Shown: piece by piece, positions 25,226-37,956 of the stretch | How the letters are laid out: each line of letters begins with the position of its first letter | Position numbering within the stretch: the first letter of the stretch is position 1 | Assembly (NCBI GenBank): GCA_036435485.1 | Contig: CM071596.1 | Coordinates: 140,207,001-140,271,000 of the forward strand | Length of the DNA: 64,000 nucleotides | Origin: Saposhnikovia divaricata | Lineage: Eukaryota; Streptophyta; Magnoliopsida; Apiales; Apiaceae | Direction: 5' to 3' | Translations under genes and position numbers: made by a program | The notes under the pieces: generated by a model | Databases searched by the model: none | The model's input: the letters and a program-made list of their open reading frames with translations, nothing else | Told to the model about the DNA's origin: nothing

Positions 25226-27027
25226 TGACTAAAACACAAAACTTGTTAGGAATTATCAAGTCAACATATTGGTGCAAAGAACGAGGCTATAAATGGTTAG
25301 CAAGATGTATAGAATATTTTACGTTAAATATGAATTCGAGGAATAATTTTGGATGAAACTTTTGACTTGAGAATTTGTCGATCAACATGGACTTAGTACG
25401 GGTCTAGAAAGAGCCATTAGTGCCTTGATTGTGATTTGTTTAAGTGCTTGAGCATTGAGTTATAAGTGGATCGTGTAGGGGATTAATCGAGTGTTTTCTA
25501 GCCTTTGTTTAGATTGTCGGACACCGTCACAAGCCCCTACAACATCCAGAGTACCAGGCAAGGTTTCAAAACATATACTTTTGAAGTATTTTTGTATAAT
25601 ACTGCTTTTTCTATGTACAAGCATTGTACAAGGTTTTAGGGAGCCAATAAATGCTTTATCCCTTCGTTAATAACATAAATGTATTCAGGGATTCTAGCCC
25701 TACTATTTAGGGTTCCCATTTCATCAAAAGAGTATAGAGATTCAGTCTTGATTTCATGAGGACTATTCATTGCTTAAAGTGATTTTCATGGATGAGAGCC
25801 AGTATAAACTTATCGATTAGCTTCCACTTTTTCTGGAAGTAACCAAAGGTTATGACTAAGATCTGTGAACGGGTAGAGACCCGGGGGACTTGAATTCGTT
25901 TCGATCCCAACTTTAGCATATTCAGTGAAGAAAACTGGGAGAGCGGTATAAGTGGCGAGGGTAGCGCATCGTCCATCCATGGCCCGAATGCGGTCAGGGC
26001 AAATTGGGGAGCCAGATTTGTCCTCTACATGTAGAAATATATGATCAACGAGAGCCCCATGCACATCGACTAGTCATCGAGCAAGGGGTGCACTTATACT
26101 CCCAATACATAGTTCAATTGAGATTCTCCTGTATACGGAGTAGATTTCATTTCATCTGGCATTATCTAGAACTCCCGAGTATTACTTCCCAGAATGGGGT
26201 TTTGCATCCAAATTTCTATCAAATCCCGATAAGGGTGAATATTCAAGTGTTTCAAAAAAGGGATGCTTATCATTTATAAATTGTTACGACAAGTGTGAGT
26301 TTCATATATCTTTCATATAGAGGTGGTATCTAATCTTTAGAGTACTAAAGTAGTACTATTTTCGAGTATTTTTCGATAAGGATACAGATTCGAGTTATTG
26401 AATTATCGAGATAATAAAGAGTTTAATTATTTTTCGATAAAGGAAATGATTTAGAGATGAGATTTTTGGACAATAATTGTCTTGTACGGTTTTAAAACGA
26501 GATTTTTATCAGAGGCAGAGTAATGCCGTACTTTCAATACATTGCTGAGCTATCGCTCACTCTTGTTTTGTTTTATATATTATATAACAACTAAGCAGCA
26601 TAGCAATCTTGAGTCATACCTTCGCAAGCGAGTGGGAAACGTAAGGCATTTCTGTGAGCAGTTTATGGCAGTGATCCCCGAGGTAGTAAAGTTGGATCAG
26701 TTGGTAGCTTTTGTTAATCCGCTTTATTTATAAGTACGACTTGTGTAAGGGTATAATGGGAAACGGACGGTTGAGCCGCTGATATGCCTTCATTTAGAGG
26801 TTTTGTCAGCAACAGTATTCAGTAAAACATTTGGGTTCGTAATAATTTTATACTTTGAGGATTTATATTGTATGTATATCGTTTCTGAGACTCTAACCCT
26901 TGTGAGTGTGTTTATATTATGGGGTCATGAGCAGGTGGATTGTATATTATGAGTAATACAGGTACAGCAAGGAGTAAATGGATCGTGACTACCCTAGATC
27001 CCTGACCCCGGGTCAGGGGGTGTCACA
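25226..27027 (+). repeat. Divergent chromovirus 5' LTR fragment (A3)
   Basis: It ends CCCCGGGTCAGGGGGTGTCACA at 27027, followed by a good PBS. The TGAGC/GCTCA stem-loop lies at 26546-26559. The sequence differs clearly from the A1/A2 LTR, so it is a separate subfamily. Its left end is cut by, or lies under, the A2 insertion edge at 25225, and no LTR start is seen. Confidence 0.75.
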
Positions 27028-27031
27028 GAGA

Positions 27032-27044
27032 TGGTATCAGAGCT
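27032..27044 (+). other. Primer binding site of A3
   Basis: TGGTATCAGAGCT lies four bases after the LTR end TGTCACA. It is a perfect tRNA-iMet-type match. Confidence 0.92.
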
Positions 27045-27317
27045 TTGGGTTACAGTCCTAAAAAATGATAGTAGATCGAGTCTAATAATATCCTTAATAA
27101 TAATGATAATACTTAGAACTCAAATCGAGTTCATAGTCCGGTTATTGGATATAGCCTCGACTATTTAAGACTAAGCATGTGAGGGAACTTCTTCTCGGAA
27201 ACCCTTCTTAGAACTTCATGGTTAGTAACATTCATCCGTGTGAGTTAGACGCCTGGGATTTACGAGATTTCAGACCCAGAGGCCTAGGAGCAGGCACATG
27301 ATAATGCGCTCCTTGAG

Positions 27318-27461
27318 ATGGACGTAGTCCCGATTGAGGAGGATCCAGAGTATGATATAGAGGAGGACCCCATGGAGAACCCCATGGAGGATCCAGAAGA
27401 GAATTTTATAGAGGATGAGCCTATTGATAACAATGTGGGATGTTTACTTGAGGTCTTATAG
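27318..27461 (+). pseudogene. Short acidic ORF in the A3 leader (47 codons)
   Basis: It starts at ATG 27318 and ends at TAG 27459-27461. It contains repeated Asp-Pro-Met-Glu and Glu-Asp-Pro units (EEDPMENPMEDPEE). It sits where A2 has its extra ORF, so it is probably a remnant of the same leader ORF. Too short and low in complexity for a function call. Confidence 0.45.
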
Positions 27462-28230
27462 TGGGATCGAGAAAATCTTCAGAGGTCGTTAGAGTGACGA
27501 GATGAGTTAGAGTAGGTTATGATTCATCAAGAGACATGATGAAGAGAATGGAGCAGAGTCTCAAGTGTAGATGCCGTAGAGGCGGTATAGCCAACACCAG
27601 TGGAGTGATTCGACTAGAGTGAAAGTTGTTACTCGTAATCTGTTATAGTTGCCCATAAGGAGGCAGCATACGTAAGAACAAAGATGTTCAAACTTTCGTG
27701 TATCATTAAAGGTACTCAGTTACCTTAACTAGTGGAGGCATTGCCTTGTTTATGGGGTTTCAATCCACCAAGAATAGTGTTTACTACGCTATTGGGAAAT
27801 TTTATTGCCTCGAGGAAGATTTCGTATGTATGTACTACGCGAATGTTATTATAACACAAGCGCGCTAAGACGAGATCGTGAATGTGCTTCGTATGTCTGG
27901 CCCTGGTATATCAATTCAGAAATCAATGACATTGAGAATTGATAACATGAATGTAGTGAATTGTGTGTGGTAGTAATAAGCGATATAGCAATTTCAGATC
28001 CTACTAAGAAGGAGACCAGTGAGAGTTGTAGTCGAATTCTTTTGATCCAACTTTCGTTAGAGACTACGTATATATCCAGGAATGGACCTGCAGTTCCTAT
28101 TGTCGTATTAATTCAATAGTGACAAAAACGAACGTTGGAATGACTATAGGGGATAAATGATATGTTCACAGACCCCCAATTTGTTAGGTAACTTTAATAT
28201 GATTTTGAGAGAGACTATTCAATCAGTATC
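27462..28230 (+). other. Decayed leader/gag-side sequence of A3
   Basis: No open frame. A stretch near 27985-28030 aligns by eye with A4 near 50553-50612 (both contain a GTAGTAA...AAG...GACCAGTGAG pattern), so it is element body. Confidence 0.45.
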
Positions 28231-29780
28231 CTATATTACGAAAGGTATGGGATCATCCTCGTATCAACAATGTTAGGATTTATAGTTGACCATTGACTTA
28301 TTTTGGTATCTACTTGCTGGTGCACAATCCATTCTAAAATTGTTCCTGTCTCATGTTACCTGGAATAGTTATGTCATGTGACACTTCTAGCTTCCTACTT
28401 TAAACTTGGGAAGTAACCAACAATTGGTATAACTTTTCTTCCCCTCTTATCACCTTTAAAGGTTGAGAATGCATTGTTAAATTATCACTGTTCATTGGAG
28501 TACCTTGTTCGCGCTCCAAGACGACCAGGGAGGGGGAAATTAATCATTTGACCAGCCCTCCAAATCCGCATTATTGAGTTTTATATACCCAAGTTCTGAG
28601 CCATATGACTTTGTTTCTACCTTTGATTCATAAAGGCTTCGTCGTGATATATATTGAAGCAAACTTGACGATCATATGATTATGTGTTCATTCAGTTTCA
28701 TATGTTATCAATCTTTATATTGACTTAAAGATTGGAGAACCCGTGTTTTATTCATATCTCGAGATACATCCCTAATACCCGAGAGGTGATTGAAAGGCTG
28801 GATGTAAATCACCTTCGGCTGTCATGCCATTATTATTCAAGAAGTGTTTATTAACCTTCTTTGATTTTTCAGGGAATATTTTTATAATTTCAATTATTAA
28901 TTCCGTTCGTTCAAAAGAACATTCAATTAATCTTTCCCTTATTGTTTGGCGAATAGTCCTCAATGATTATTCGGTATTTGATCCCTTCTTTCACACATTG
29001 ACTCCTCAATCGAGTTCATGAAACATTTAATTATTCAATTGATCATTAATGATCTATTATTTAAATATTCTCCGTGAACTCTTTTTCGTTTCTCCAAAGA
29101 GAGATTTAAGCATATGATGTTGAAATCATATAAAAGATATCAAATTGGTACTGATATTCCAAACTCATTTCCATTCAAGAAATTGATAAAGTATATGTGC
29201 AGAGGCCTTTTGGGCGGACCGTCTCACTAAATGAGAAGTAATTAATAAAAGGCTATCAATTCTCCCGATACCAAGAACATTCTGTTCAAGTATGTTTACC
29301 TTGTTCGGCCCAAACTTATTTAATATTTCTTTCAACTCGTTATTCGATCAGCCCAAAAGCTTCTTCAATAAGTTACGATTTTGAGATATTACACTAACAG
29401 CTTAAAACTGACTAGTCGTATCTGTCATGAGAGAGGACTAGCAAAATTATTCTGACTAGTCGAAGTTTAAATATCATTGTAAAAATCAAGCTGATTGTCC
29501 TAGCTAATTGTTGTGTCCTAATCGAACTGAGCTAACAAATTTTGTTAGCTAGCCATTAATGTTTCTTGAGATGGACTAGTTATTATTTCACTAGTTCGAA
29601 TCCCAATTTGATTTATTCAATAAATACACATTGCATATTATATGTGGTAAAGTATGATGATAAAATTCTAAAGGGAACTTTAATTGAGGCCTAATGAGGT
29701 CTCCCACTCAACGAGATTTCTTGTAAAGTTCTTTTATGAACCTTCTATTTCTCGAAATATTCCTTGTACTATGCAAGTAT
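28231..29780. other. Unassigned 1.5-kb stretch inside A3
   Basis: No recognisable domain, LTR edge or repeat shared with the rest of the window was found. ACTAGT-centred motifs recur at 29415-29600. It may be an old insertion in the gag-protease region or very decayed body. Confidence 0.3.
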
Positions 29781-30119
29781 GTTCCTTAGTATTTGGAAGG
29801 AAAAATATAGTGTTGAAATCTTGAACAAGACGAAAAGCAGAGGAGTACGACATATTATGAATCGAAGTTATGAAAAATGGTCGAGGTCTGTTAAGTACGA
29901 TGAGAATTTTGAATGGAGGAATGTTAAAAGCGAATGATTATGTATATTGGTCAGGAGATGATAATCCAAATAGGAAGTAAAATTTTGATTTCCCAGAGAA
30001 GTGGGAGTGGTCCTTTAAGGACAGAAGCAAACTACGAAGTTTCATATGATATACGAGCAAAAGAATTATTACGAAGGGGATGTGAGGCGTACTAAGCCTG
30101 TGTGGTTGATACCAAGAGA

Positions 30120-30665
30120 GAATCACCTATCCTGCATGAAATCCCAGTGGTTAGAGAATTTGAGAATCTACCCGGATTACCACCGGACCTAGAAATAGAA
30201 TTTGTTATCGATTAGCTCCAGAGGGGATGAAAGAGTTAGCGACTCAGTTACAAGAGTTTTTGGATAAGGGTATGATAAGACCCAGTATATCACCGTGGGG
30301 GAGCCCCGGTGTCGTTTGTGAGAAAGAAAGATGGCAGTATGAGATTGAATATCGACTATCGAGAGTTGAACAAGCTTACCATTAAGAATAGGTACCCGTT
30401 ACCTAGGATAAATTATCTGTTTGATCAGCTGAAAGATGTTGTGTATTTTACCAAGATTAACCTGAGAATTGGATATCACCAGTTGAAGATTAAACCCGAG
30501 GATATACCAAAGATTGCATTTTGCAATAGGTATAGACACTATGAGTTTCAGTGATGTCATTTGGGTTGACTAATACACCCACAACTTTATGGATTTAATG
30601 CAGCGAGATTTAAGAAATGTCATGATAAATTACCATTGTAATTATAGATGATATTTTTATTAACT
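30120..30665 (+). pseudogene. pol: Reverse transcriptase relic of A3
   Basis: LPGLPPDLEIEFV, then KDGSMRLNIDYRELNKL, LRIGYHQLKIKPEDIPK and a degraded catalytic motif (IIDDIF). Compared with A1 there is a deletion of roughly 45 bp near 30215 between the Pro-rich linker and YRLAP. Frameshifts occur near 30305 and 30555. The part between IIDDIF and the RNase H (RT thumb) is missing. Confidence 0.88.
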
Positions 30666-30679
30666 CGTAAGAATGAGAA

Positions 30680-31182
30680 ATTTTATTAGGTGTGAGGAAG
30701 GTTTTAAAGAACCAAAGAAAAGGTTGGTGTCAGCTCCTGTGTTGGCACTACCTGATGATAAGGGAGATTTGGTGATTTATAGTGACGCATCCCATAGAGG
30801 GTTTAGTTACATACTTATTCAGCACGGAAAGGATATTACGTATGTTTCTAGATAACCAAAAGGTTATGAGAGGAGATACCCGACCCATGACCTAGAATTG
30901 GTCGCAATAGTTTTTGTGTTGAGAAATTGGAGGCACTACTTATATGGAGAGAGGTGTGAGATTTACGCCGACCATAAGAGCTTGGGGAACATATTCACTC
31001 AGAAAGAGTTAAACATAAGACAACAAAGATGGCTAGAGTCAATCAAATACTACGACTGTGTGATCCATTACCATCCAGGGAAGGCCAATGAGGTGGCCCA
31101 TGCCCTTAGTCAAAAAGGGAGACATAAGATAATGACGTCGTTAGATGAGTTAATTAAGGATTTTAAGGAAAAAAATAAATAA
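30680..31182 (+). pseudogene. pol: RNase H relic of A3
   Basis: VIYSDASHRGFSYILI is followed by a TAA after YVSR, where A1 has a Gln codon. The frame continues with YPTHDLELVAIVFVLRNWRHY, ADHKSLGNIFTQKELN and a degraded ADAFSR motif. It corresponds to 2690-3110 of A1. Confidence 0.88.
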
Positions 31183-31347
31183 TAGAAATCAAGGTAAAGA
31201 TACCAGAAGAAGGTCAGGAAGGCCTAATGGAAATCAGAACTCAAGCACCATTGTTGGAAAAAAATTGAAGTTATGTCAGGAAAAGAAAATGGAAGAGGAA
31301 AAGAATTCCACTAAGGAAATAATGACAGGAGATTAGATAAAATGTGA

Positions 31348-31408
31348 AAGGGATGACCACTTACCATCATTCGAGTTTTCTTATAAAAACAGTTACCAGG
31401 CGAGTATA
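31348..31408 (+). pseudogene. pol: Integrase scrap of A3 at a deletion junction
   Basis: DDHLPSFEFSYKNSYQASIG corresponds to A1 3925-3985. In A3 it directly follows the linker KCERD, so about 650 bp of integrase was lost. Confidence 0.8.
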
Positions 31409-31569
31409 GGGAGATTGTTGAAAGAGGAGATGTCAATGTCGAGAGAGTTGACACACATAACAACATAGCAGACCCATTAAAAAAGCCACTTTCTCAAAAT
31501 CACTTTGATCGTCATAAAGAAAAGATGGGTATTAGATACCAGAGTGATTGGCTAGTACAAGTGGGAGAT
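31409..31569 (+). pseudogene. pol: Ty1/copia Pol C-terminus (end of RNase H)
   Basis: One frame encodes EIVERGDVNVERVDTHNNI followed by ADPL...PLSQNHFDRH, then a GIRY-type motif and a TGA at 31569-31571. This is the standard C-terminal end of copia Pol. It merges into a purine-rich tract (AGTGGGAGAT) before the LTR. The rest of this copia body is missing, replaced on the left by A3. Confidence 0.85.
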
Positions 31570-32351
31570 TGAAAGTAAAAGTGTCCTAAACCAATCATGT
31601 ATGATGAGTTATGAAGAACTTTTATGTAATCGACTTAATTTCATTTATATTAATAAAAGACTTGTTTGTTTTTATTACGGGCTTTATCTATTTAAAGTGT
31701 TTAATTAGATGTACCATAGTTTTGAGTAAAGCTTTTAGAATTATGATGAGATTATAATAGGGTGATCTAAAAGATGATAACTCTAAACTTAAATAGTTCC
31801 TGGTCGTAGGATAACTAATTGGTAGTTAGTTATTCCATAAAGATCAGTACATACTATGCTTGCTTCAATATGAAGGTTGTCTGTTCTCATAGGCATTTCT
31901 GTGGTGACACTATAGCTAGTATGTGGGTGCTTATTAGAGAATACGTTCACTGAACATGACTCGAATAGTTGAACAACTAATGGAGTTTACTCACGTGTCA
32001 GTAGTTGTTCATATAGTGATGGTTGTACAAGTGTCCTTAGACTTGAGATAATCATAGTCATCTTGTGTACATTGAACTATACTTTGGTTTAGTTCTTAGT
32101 CTCTAGGGACAATAATTAGGGCTCTTCTGCGCATAGGAATTTGTACACGAAGAAAGTTATTTATCAATAGAGGATCTGCCCCTTCTAGTGAAGGAAGTGA
32201 ATGTCCTATGTTATTCCACTTATGCTAGTTCAGGAATCTCTGGCCTGAGTGAATGAAATTAGAAAGAAGTTTCTAATTTGCATTAAAAGGAACTAAGCAT
32301 AATGAATAGGAAATCATATGAATAAATTAGGTAGACTTGACACAAGTTCCA
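31570..32351 (+). repeat. Copia LTR, left piece
   Basis: It begins TGAAAGTAAAAG directly after the copia purine tract. It is interrupted at 32351 by B1 and resumes at 44837. Total LTR length is about 1.7 kb. Confidence 0.8.
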
Positions 32352-35300
32352 TGTAGCATCCCAAAATCCGGGGTATAGATTTGGGGCCATTTATCACAAT
32401 TAATCATCTAACAATTCTGAATATAATTATCATATAAAAACAAAATCATTAAAAACCCCTTAACCAAGATCGTATACAGATTATAGTATAAAACAAACTA
32501 TCGAATTATAAAGTTTACATCCATTCTCAGAATAAACTACTATACAAGTTTTAGAACTACATGAGATTTCTGCCTATCTAGATGTCCCACCTTGACCAAT
32601 TCCCAACCACTATCCGATGAGATTCCATAACCTGATCGTCTCCTCTCACTGCTGGAAAGCAACACCACTGACCATTACTAGGTCCACTAATCCTCTCTTT
32701 TAACTAAAGAAAACAAACAAGCAAGAGTGAGCCAACAGTGCTCAGCAAGTGCAATAGTGATGACAATTTCAATAACAATGACAATTCTGAAAAACAAAGG
32801 GGTTTCATCTCATTCTATGAAAGAATCAGCTATATCAACTTTTAGATTGCCACGAGGGCCAAAAATTCGCCAGTAATAAGGTGCATCAGAAACTAGAACT
32901 GATAAGAGTTCCGATATCAAAATATTATTAAAACAGACTTTGAAGGAGTCAAGAACTAAACATCTCAATCTCAGAGTATAGATTAGAATTGGAATTTTTT
33001 TATTTATTTTAAAAAAAAACATCAAGGTTAGGCTGCTGATCAGTCACGCACTAATCCCGGATAAACGCACACATCAATGCCCTTATTTGGATCCATGGCA
33101 CACATTGGCCTTAACTTCTGACCATTAATCTGGTCTCCCTGAAGGGACATCTGTTGACCATAATATGGTCTCCCCGAAGGGACATCTTTTTTAAAAACAT
33201 TTCCAATTCTAAGTCACACGCATTAGGTGTCGGAACAATCGAAAACCTTTATCAACCAACTAACTGGAAAACTCACGTTCCAGAACGACAACTCATAATT
33301 TGAAGAATCAACAGGAGAGCAATTTATATCATCAAGTATCGACAAGTTCGATACAATACAGGGTGATAACCGAATAATCAAGATCTTCAATAGATATCGA
33401 TGAGTTCGATACGATACAGAGGAATAACCAACTAGTCAAGATCTTTAATAAATACCGACAAGTTTGGTAATAAGTGGGGTGGAGAATATATTGGGAACAA
33501 TACTTTGAGTCCATATCGATATGATAGGTGTAAGTAATTGGGGAAATAACATCAATAACTTGATTAAAGAGAGAATCGAATTGGGCAACAATAAAAGGTA
33601 TAAAGTGCAACAAAATTATCAACAAGTAAAATTCCAAGTTAGAGCAAGGGTATAATCAAGCTCAGCACGTTTAATAAAATTTTTACGACACGTTGAATGG
33701 TTTAAGTCAACATAAGTGAATAAAGTAGTTTAAAAACAATATTTGTAAAATAATTTCAGGGTGAGTAATAGCGGTTCAGTTTAGGGAAAACATTTTCAAA
33801 AAGGGAATCCATTGGTGAAAATATGCTAAAAATCAAGAATTCCATTAACAGGTATTTATGGGGATTTAAAATTTGGATTCTCTCTATTTAGAAAACCCCT
33901 TAATCATTTTTCAAGGAAAATAAAAGAAATGGCATTCCATTGAGGAATCCAATAACATACCATGAGTAAAGTATTTTGCGGAAAAGGTTATTGGTAAGAT
34001 CCTTTGAAAATTTGGTATTTGAACTATGGGTGGGGAACATAAACATTTTCACGCTAACTGAAGAAGTATACCATTTTCTAAACTTACTTGATCAATCCAT
34101 ACAACAAAGGAATTGAATCGCATCACTTGAATGATAAGTGAAGAGCATGACACTTGCCTCGATTTAATGAGCTCTCGACCTTAACATCGATCCACAACTC
34201 AGTTTCATGACAATTCTTTACTTGCTAGCCTTTTATTTGGCCGTACTTCCATTTCTACTTCGTAACTCACCAACTTCCACGTCAATACACCCATCGGCTT
34301 TGATACCTGTCCCTCTGTCCGTCTTTCCGTTTACCCGCGCACTGCTGTTGGCTAGGTTTCCTATTCGAACCTTTACAAGGTCAGATACTATTTCAGTATT
34401 AACTCAAGAAAAACCTTATTGTTTGCTCTATTCTACCCATGCGCGTCCTATAACGCTTTTACACATATCATATATAAACATATACAATCATATTCACAGA
34501 ATAGCTTTAGTATAACCAACTAGGTCAAATAAACACTTCACATAAACACTAAACATAGGTGGCCACTTAATACCTAAATTCTATCTAGTGGAAAACACCT
34601 CTACACAATACCACGCCTCAAGTCTTCACATCAACTATTACATATTACCTAGACCCTTAGAAATCATAACATACTTTCAAATCATCGAAATCAAATAAAT
34701 TAAATAGATTTTAAATAGATTTTCAGGGGAATTTTAGAAAATTTCGGCATGAGGTATTCGTAAATAGGACTATCCCCATGTTTTTCAATTCCACAATTTT
34801 GACTCAAAAATCATTGAAAATAAAGCTGCTTCACTGGCAGCAATATAAAAGTAAACAAATAAGGAAAAGAACCCACCCAGACATGCGGCAACTAAACACA
34901 TAAGGAAAATTACCCGCCCAAACTTGCAGCACCTAAACACATAATGAAAATTAACCGCCCAGACATGCGGCACCTCAACACGTAAGGAAAAATAACTCGA
35001 CAGTTTAACTTTGACATAGATCACATTTGAAAGCTTTAACCCAATAAATGAATTCATAATTTCATATAAAAATTTCGAAATAACCGATTTGTAAATTGAA
35101 CTATCCTGGGGTCACAGCCTCTCATTTTCAATTAAACCAAATCAAAGCAAACCATACAGCCTCTAAGGCCAGTGGTACATTTCAGAAATCACCACTTAAC
35201 ATTTATACAAAATATACAGTTTAAGCAATTATACATTACTCTAACAAGTATGACATCCAACCATTACTATGACTCGACCTATAACATTTAGCACATAAAC

Positions 35301-35809
35301 ACTTACAAATTAGCAAACTCATATAACTACACGTTATATGACAATAACAATTAACACTAAACAATTACAATTAACAATTAACCACTAAAGACCACTAAGC
35401 CAAACATATTACCGCACCCACGATCAATATCAAAATCACAATTATCAATCAACAATCATTAAACCCGAATATTTAATCGGACTCACAATTAATCCCGACA
35501 CTTATAATTAAATGTACTCTCAAAATTAAATATGGGATTTACAACAATATTCTCAAAATTCGAACATAATCTAATTATGAAAATTAGCACCATAATCTCG
35601 AAATTTAAGTCAAATTAAATTACCACAATTAAGTAATTTAACCATTATAAACTTTCTGAAATATACTACGAAAATTAAAGCAATAATATCACAATTTAAG
35701 CATAATTTAATTACAACAATTACATAATTAAAATACGATAATTATGCGCAAATACAAGCTTTCGCAATTATACCTTTTCCGGTGAATATTGAACACCTCC
35801 ACCATCTCT

Positions 35810-35914
<105 letters not shown>

Positions 35915-36089
35915 TCCCCAGTTGTTGCGCGCGCCTTCCTTGCCCAGTTGCAGCGTGACTCCGGCCACCACCACCGCTGGCCACCACCACCGCGCGGTGG
36001 GGTCGCCCCCCTTCCTGCTGCACATACCCACACACACACTCCGAGATAAACACACACACACACACACGATTTATACACACGCACTTACA

Positions 36090-36250
36090 CACACGTATAT
36101 GTATATATATATAATAAGAAATTGATTCACAATCAAGAACCCCCAATTCAATTAATCCCCCAAACCCTAATTTTTTTTCCAATTTCCATTTCTCTCTCCC
36201 CGCTCTTTTTTTCTCTCGGCTGTCCTTTTTTAATGGGCTTGGCCCAATAC
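36090..36250 (-). promoter_or_regulatory. Probable LTR promoter of B1: site II palindrome, telo-box, TATA-like run
   Basis: In the sense (minus) direction: a TGGGC/GGCCCA pair forming a palindrome at 36233-36248, the telo-box TTAGGGTTT at 36162-36170, then a TA-rich TATATATATA run near 36096-36112, then the GA tract. Site II plus telo-box is a known promoter pairing of plant ribosomal-protein genes. The promoter role here is inferred. Confidence 0.55.
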
Positions 36251-36799
36251 TAGTATATTCTTCCATACCTTCTATCCGGCCCAATTAAAACACTTATTCG
36301 CTTTTAATACCAATAAACAACTTTTATAAATCGAAATTAAATAAAATATTCAGAAAAATAAACTTTTCATTTTTAAAATAAAGAATATAAAATTACGAGC
36401 ACACACATATTTTTAAAATATTTTTCGGATCAAAAATGAACTAAATATGAATTTTACAAATTTTGATCCTTTAAATACAATAAAATCCTTAAAATTATTT
36501 TAAAATACCACAACACCCAAATTAATCCACCCAACAATTTTTAAAACTCAATAAATATAAAAAGACAATATTACAAAAGATTTCAAGATTTTTAATCCCT
36601 CCGATAATTTTATAAAATTGACAGAGGATTAAATACATGATTTAAATATATTCAAATCCTCAACAATACAAATAAAATTACACCACCTTCACAACTTACC
36701 CAAATCATCATATAAACACATAAGCACAATTTCACATAATTAATACATAATTCATATTAAATGAATAATTCTAAATTCGAAATTTTCTAGGACGTTATA

Positions 36800-36816
36800 T
36801 CCTTCCCCCCTTAATA
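36800..36816 (-). other. Polypurine tract of B1
   Basis: On the minus strand, TTAAGGGGGGAAGGA lies immediately before TATAACG. The same tract stands at 55001-55014 in B2. Confidence 0.85.
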
Positions 36817-37897
36817 GGTTTCTGTCATCAGAATTAATCCTAAGGACACAAATCACAATACTTCTCAAATTTTTGCTTCCACTTCCTAGGTTGTATCTTG
36901 AACTCTAGGATTTCCTCCATACCAACTCATTCATTACTAAGCTCATTCTTCGAGCCCTCGAATTCCGAAATAACCTTAAACTTTGGTTTCCGAGTTATTA
37001 ACTCCAAACATTTATCACACGTGAACAAATATCTTATTTCCGAAATCAACATAACCTTTTCGTATAACGAATTGTACCCAGCGTCAAAACTTATATCACC
37101 ACGCCAATCTTTCGCAATAATGCAATCGCGCAATTTGCCTTGATTCACAACAATCTACACTTGGCACCATTCTCCAGCTCTTACTCAAAATCACACGGTT
37201 TCAGATAGAACTTCAAAAAGAAATCCTTAGAAATCCTTCAATCGTTTCTACTCCATTTTCACGAAATATGTCGATCGAGAACGGAATAATTAAGAAATTT
37301 CTATCTGACTTTAGTCCCATTATTCTACCAAGTACCGAATCTGGAAGCTTAACATCATACCGTCCATTCTCAATAGCATCCTTGCAATCGAATACTACAA
37401 TCAACACATACGTCCTTAGATGCACATCAAGCATAATTCAATTAACAACTCGATTCTCAATCTTATAAAATATTCTGGTTTGCTAAATCTTTGTGAAACA
37501 TAGCCTCGATTATTTGCAGTTTTTGATAGCTAATATACTTGTCACCTTGACTGTGACTTCACTCAATACAAGAACAAGATTGAAATATCCAATTTATTAC
37601 CAATTCTCTCGAAGTCACAACTTCACTCGATACTAATCATGAAACAATTCTTCAACAATTTCCAACAAACTCCCGCTTTTATCAACATGAATCTTCCACT
37701 TAACATGCATCACCACTTATTTACATTTCCTAAAACGAATCTTCCTCAGATAAAACTTTGAGAAAAAAAGAATATCAAGAAATCCTCAATCATTCTTACT
37801 CCTCTTTCACGTGCAATGTTACTTGAGAAGGGAATAATCAGAAAATTCTATGTCTTACCATGTTTCCATTCCAAACTGATGACCATTTTCCTTAAAT

Positions 37898-37902
<5 letters not shown>

Positions 37903-37952
<50 letters not shown>
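37903..37952. repeat. (AT)25 microsatellite
   Basis: Pure AT run in the B1 internal domain. B2 has only a few AT units at the matching site near 55976. Confidence 0.95.

Positions 37953-37956
<4 letters not shown>

Larger units (their letters stand above)
27028..31410 (+). mobile_element. Decayed chromovirus body A3
   Basis: PBS, an acidic ORF remnant, an unassigned stretch, then RT, RNase H and a scrap of integrase, all plus strand and multiply deleted. It ends abruptly inside the integrase at a junction with a copia 3' end near 31410. Confidence 0.8.

Noticed and set aside
29390..29620. Repeated ACTAGT-like motifs that might mark a small DNA transposon
   Set aside because: No terminal inverted repeats with target duplication could be found around them.
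34207..34515. A 102-codon ORF conserved at 42306-42614 and 52596-52865
   Set aside because: Conservation follows from being part of LTR copies. There is no domain, codon pattern or intact status in B2's right LTR to support a gene.
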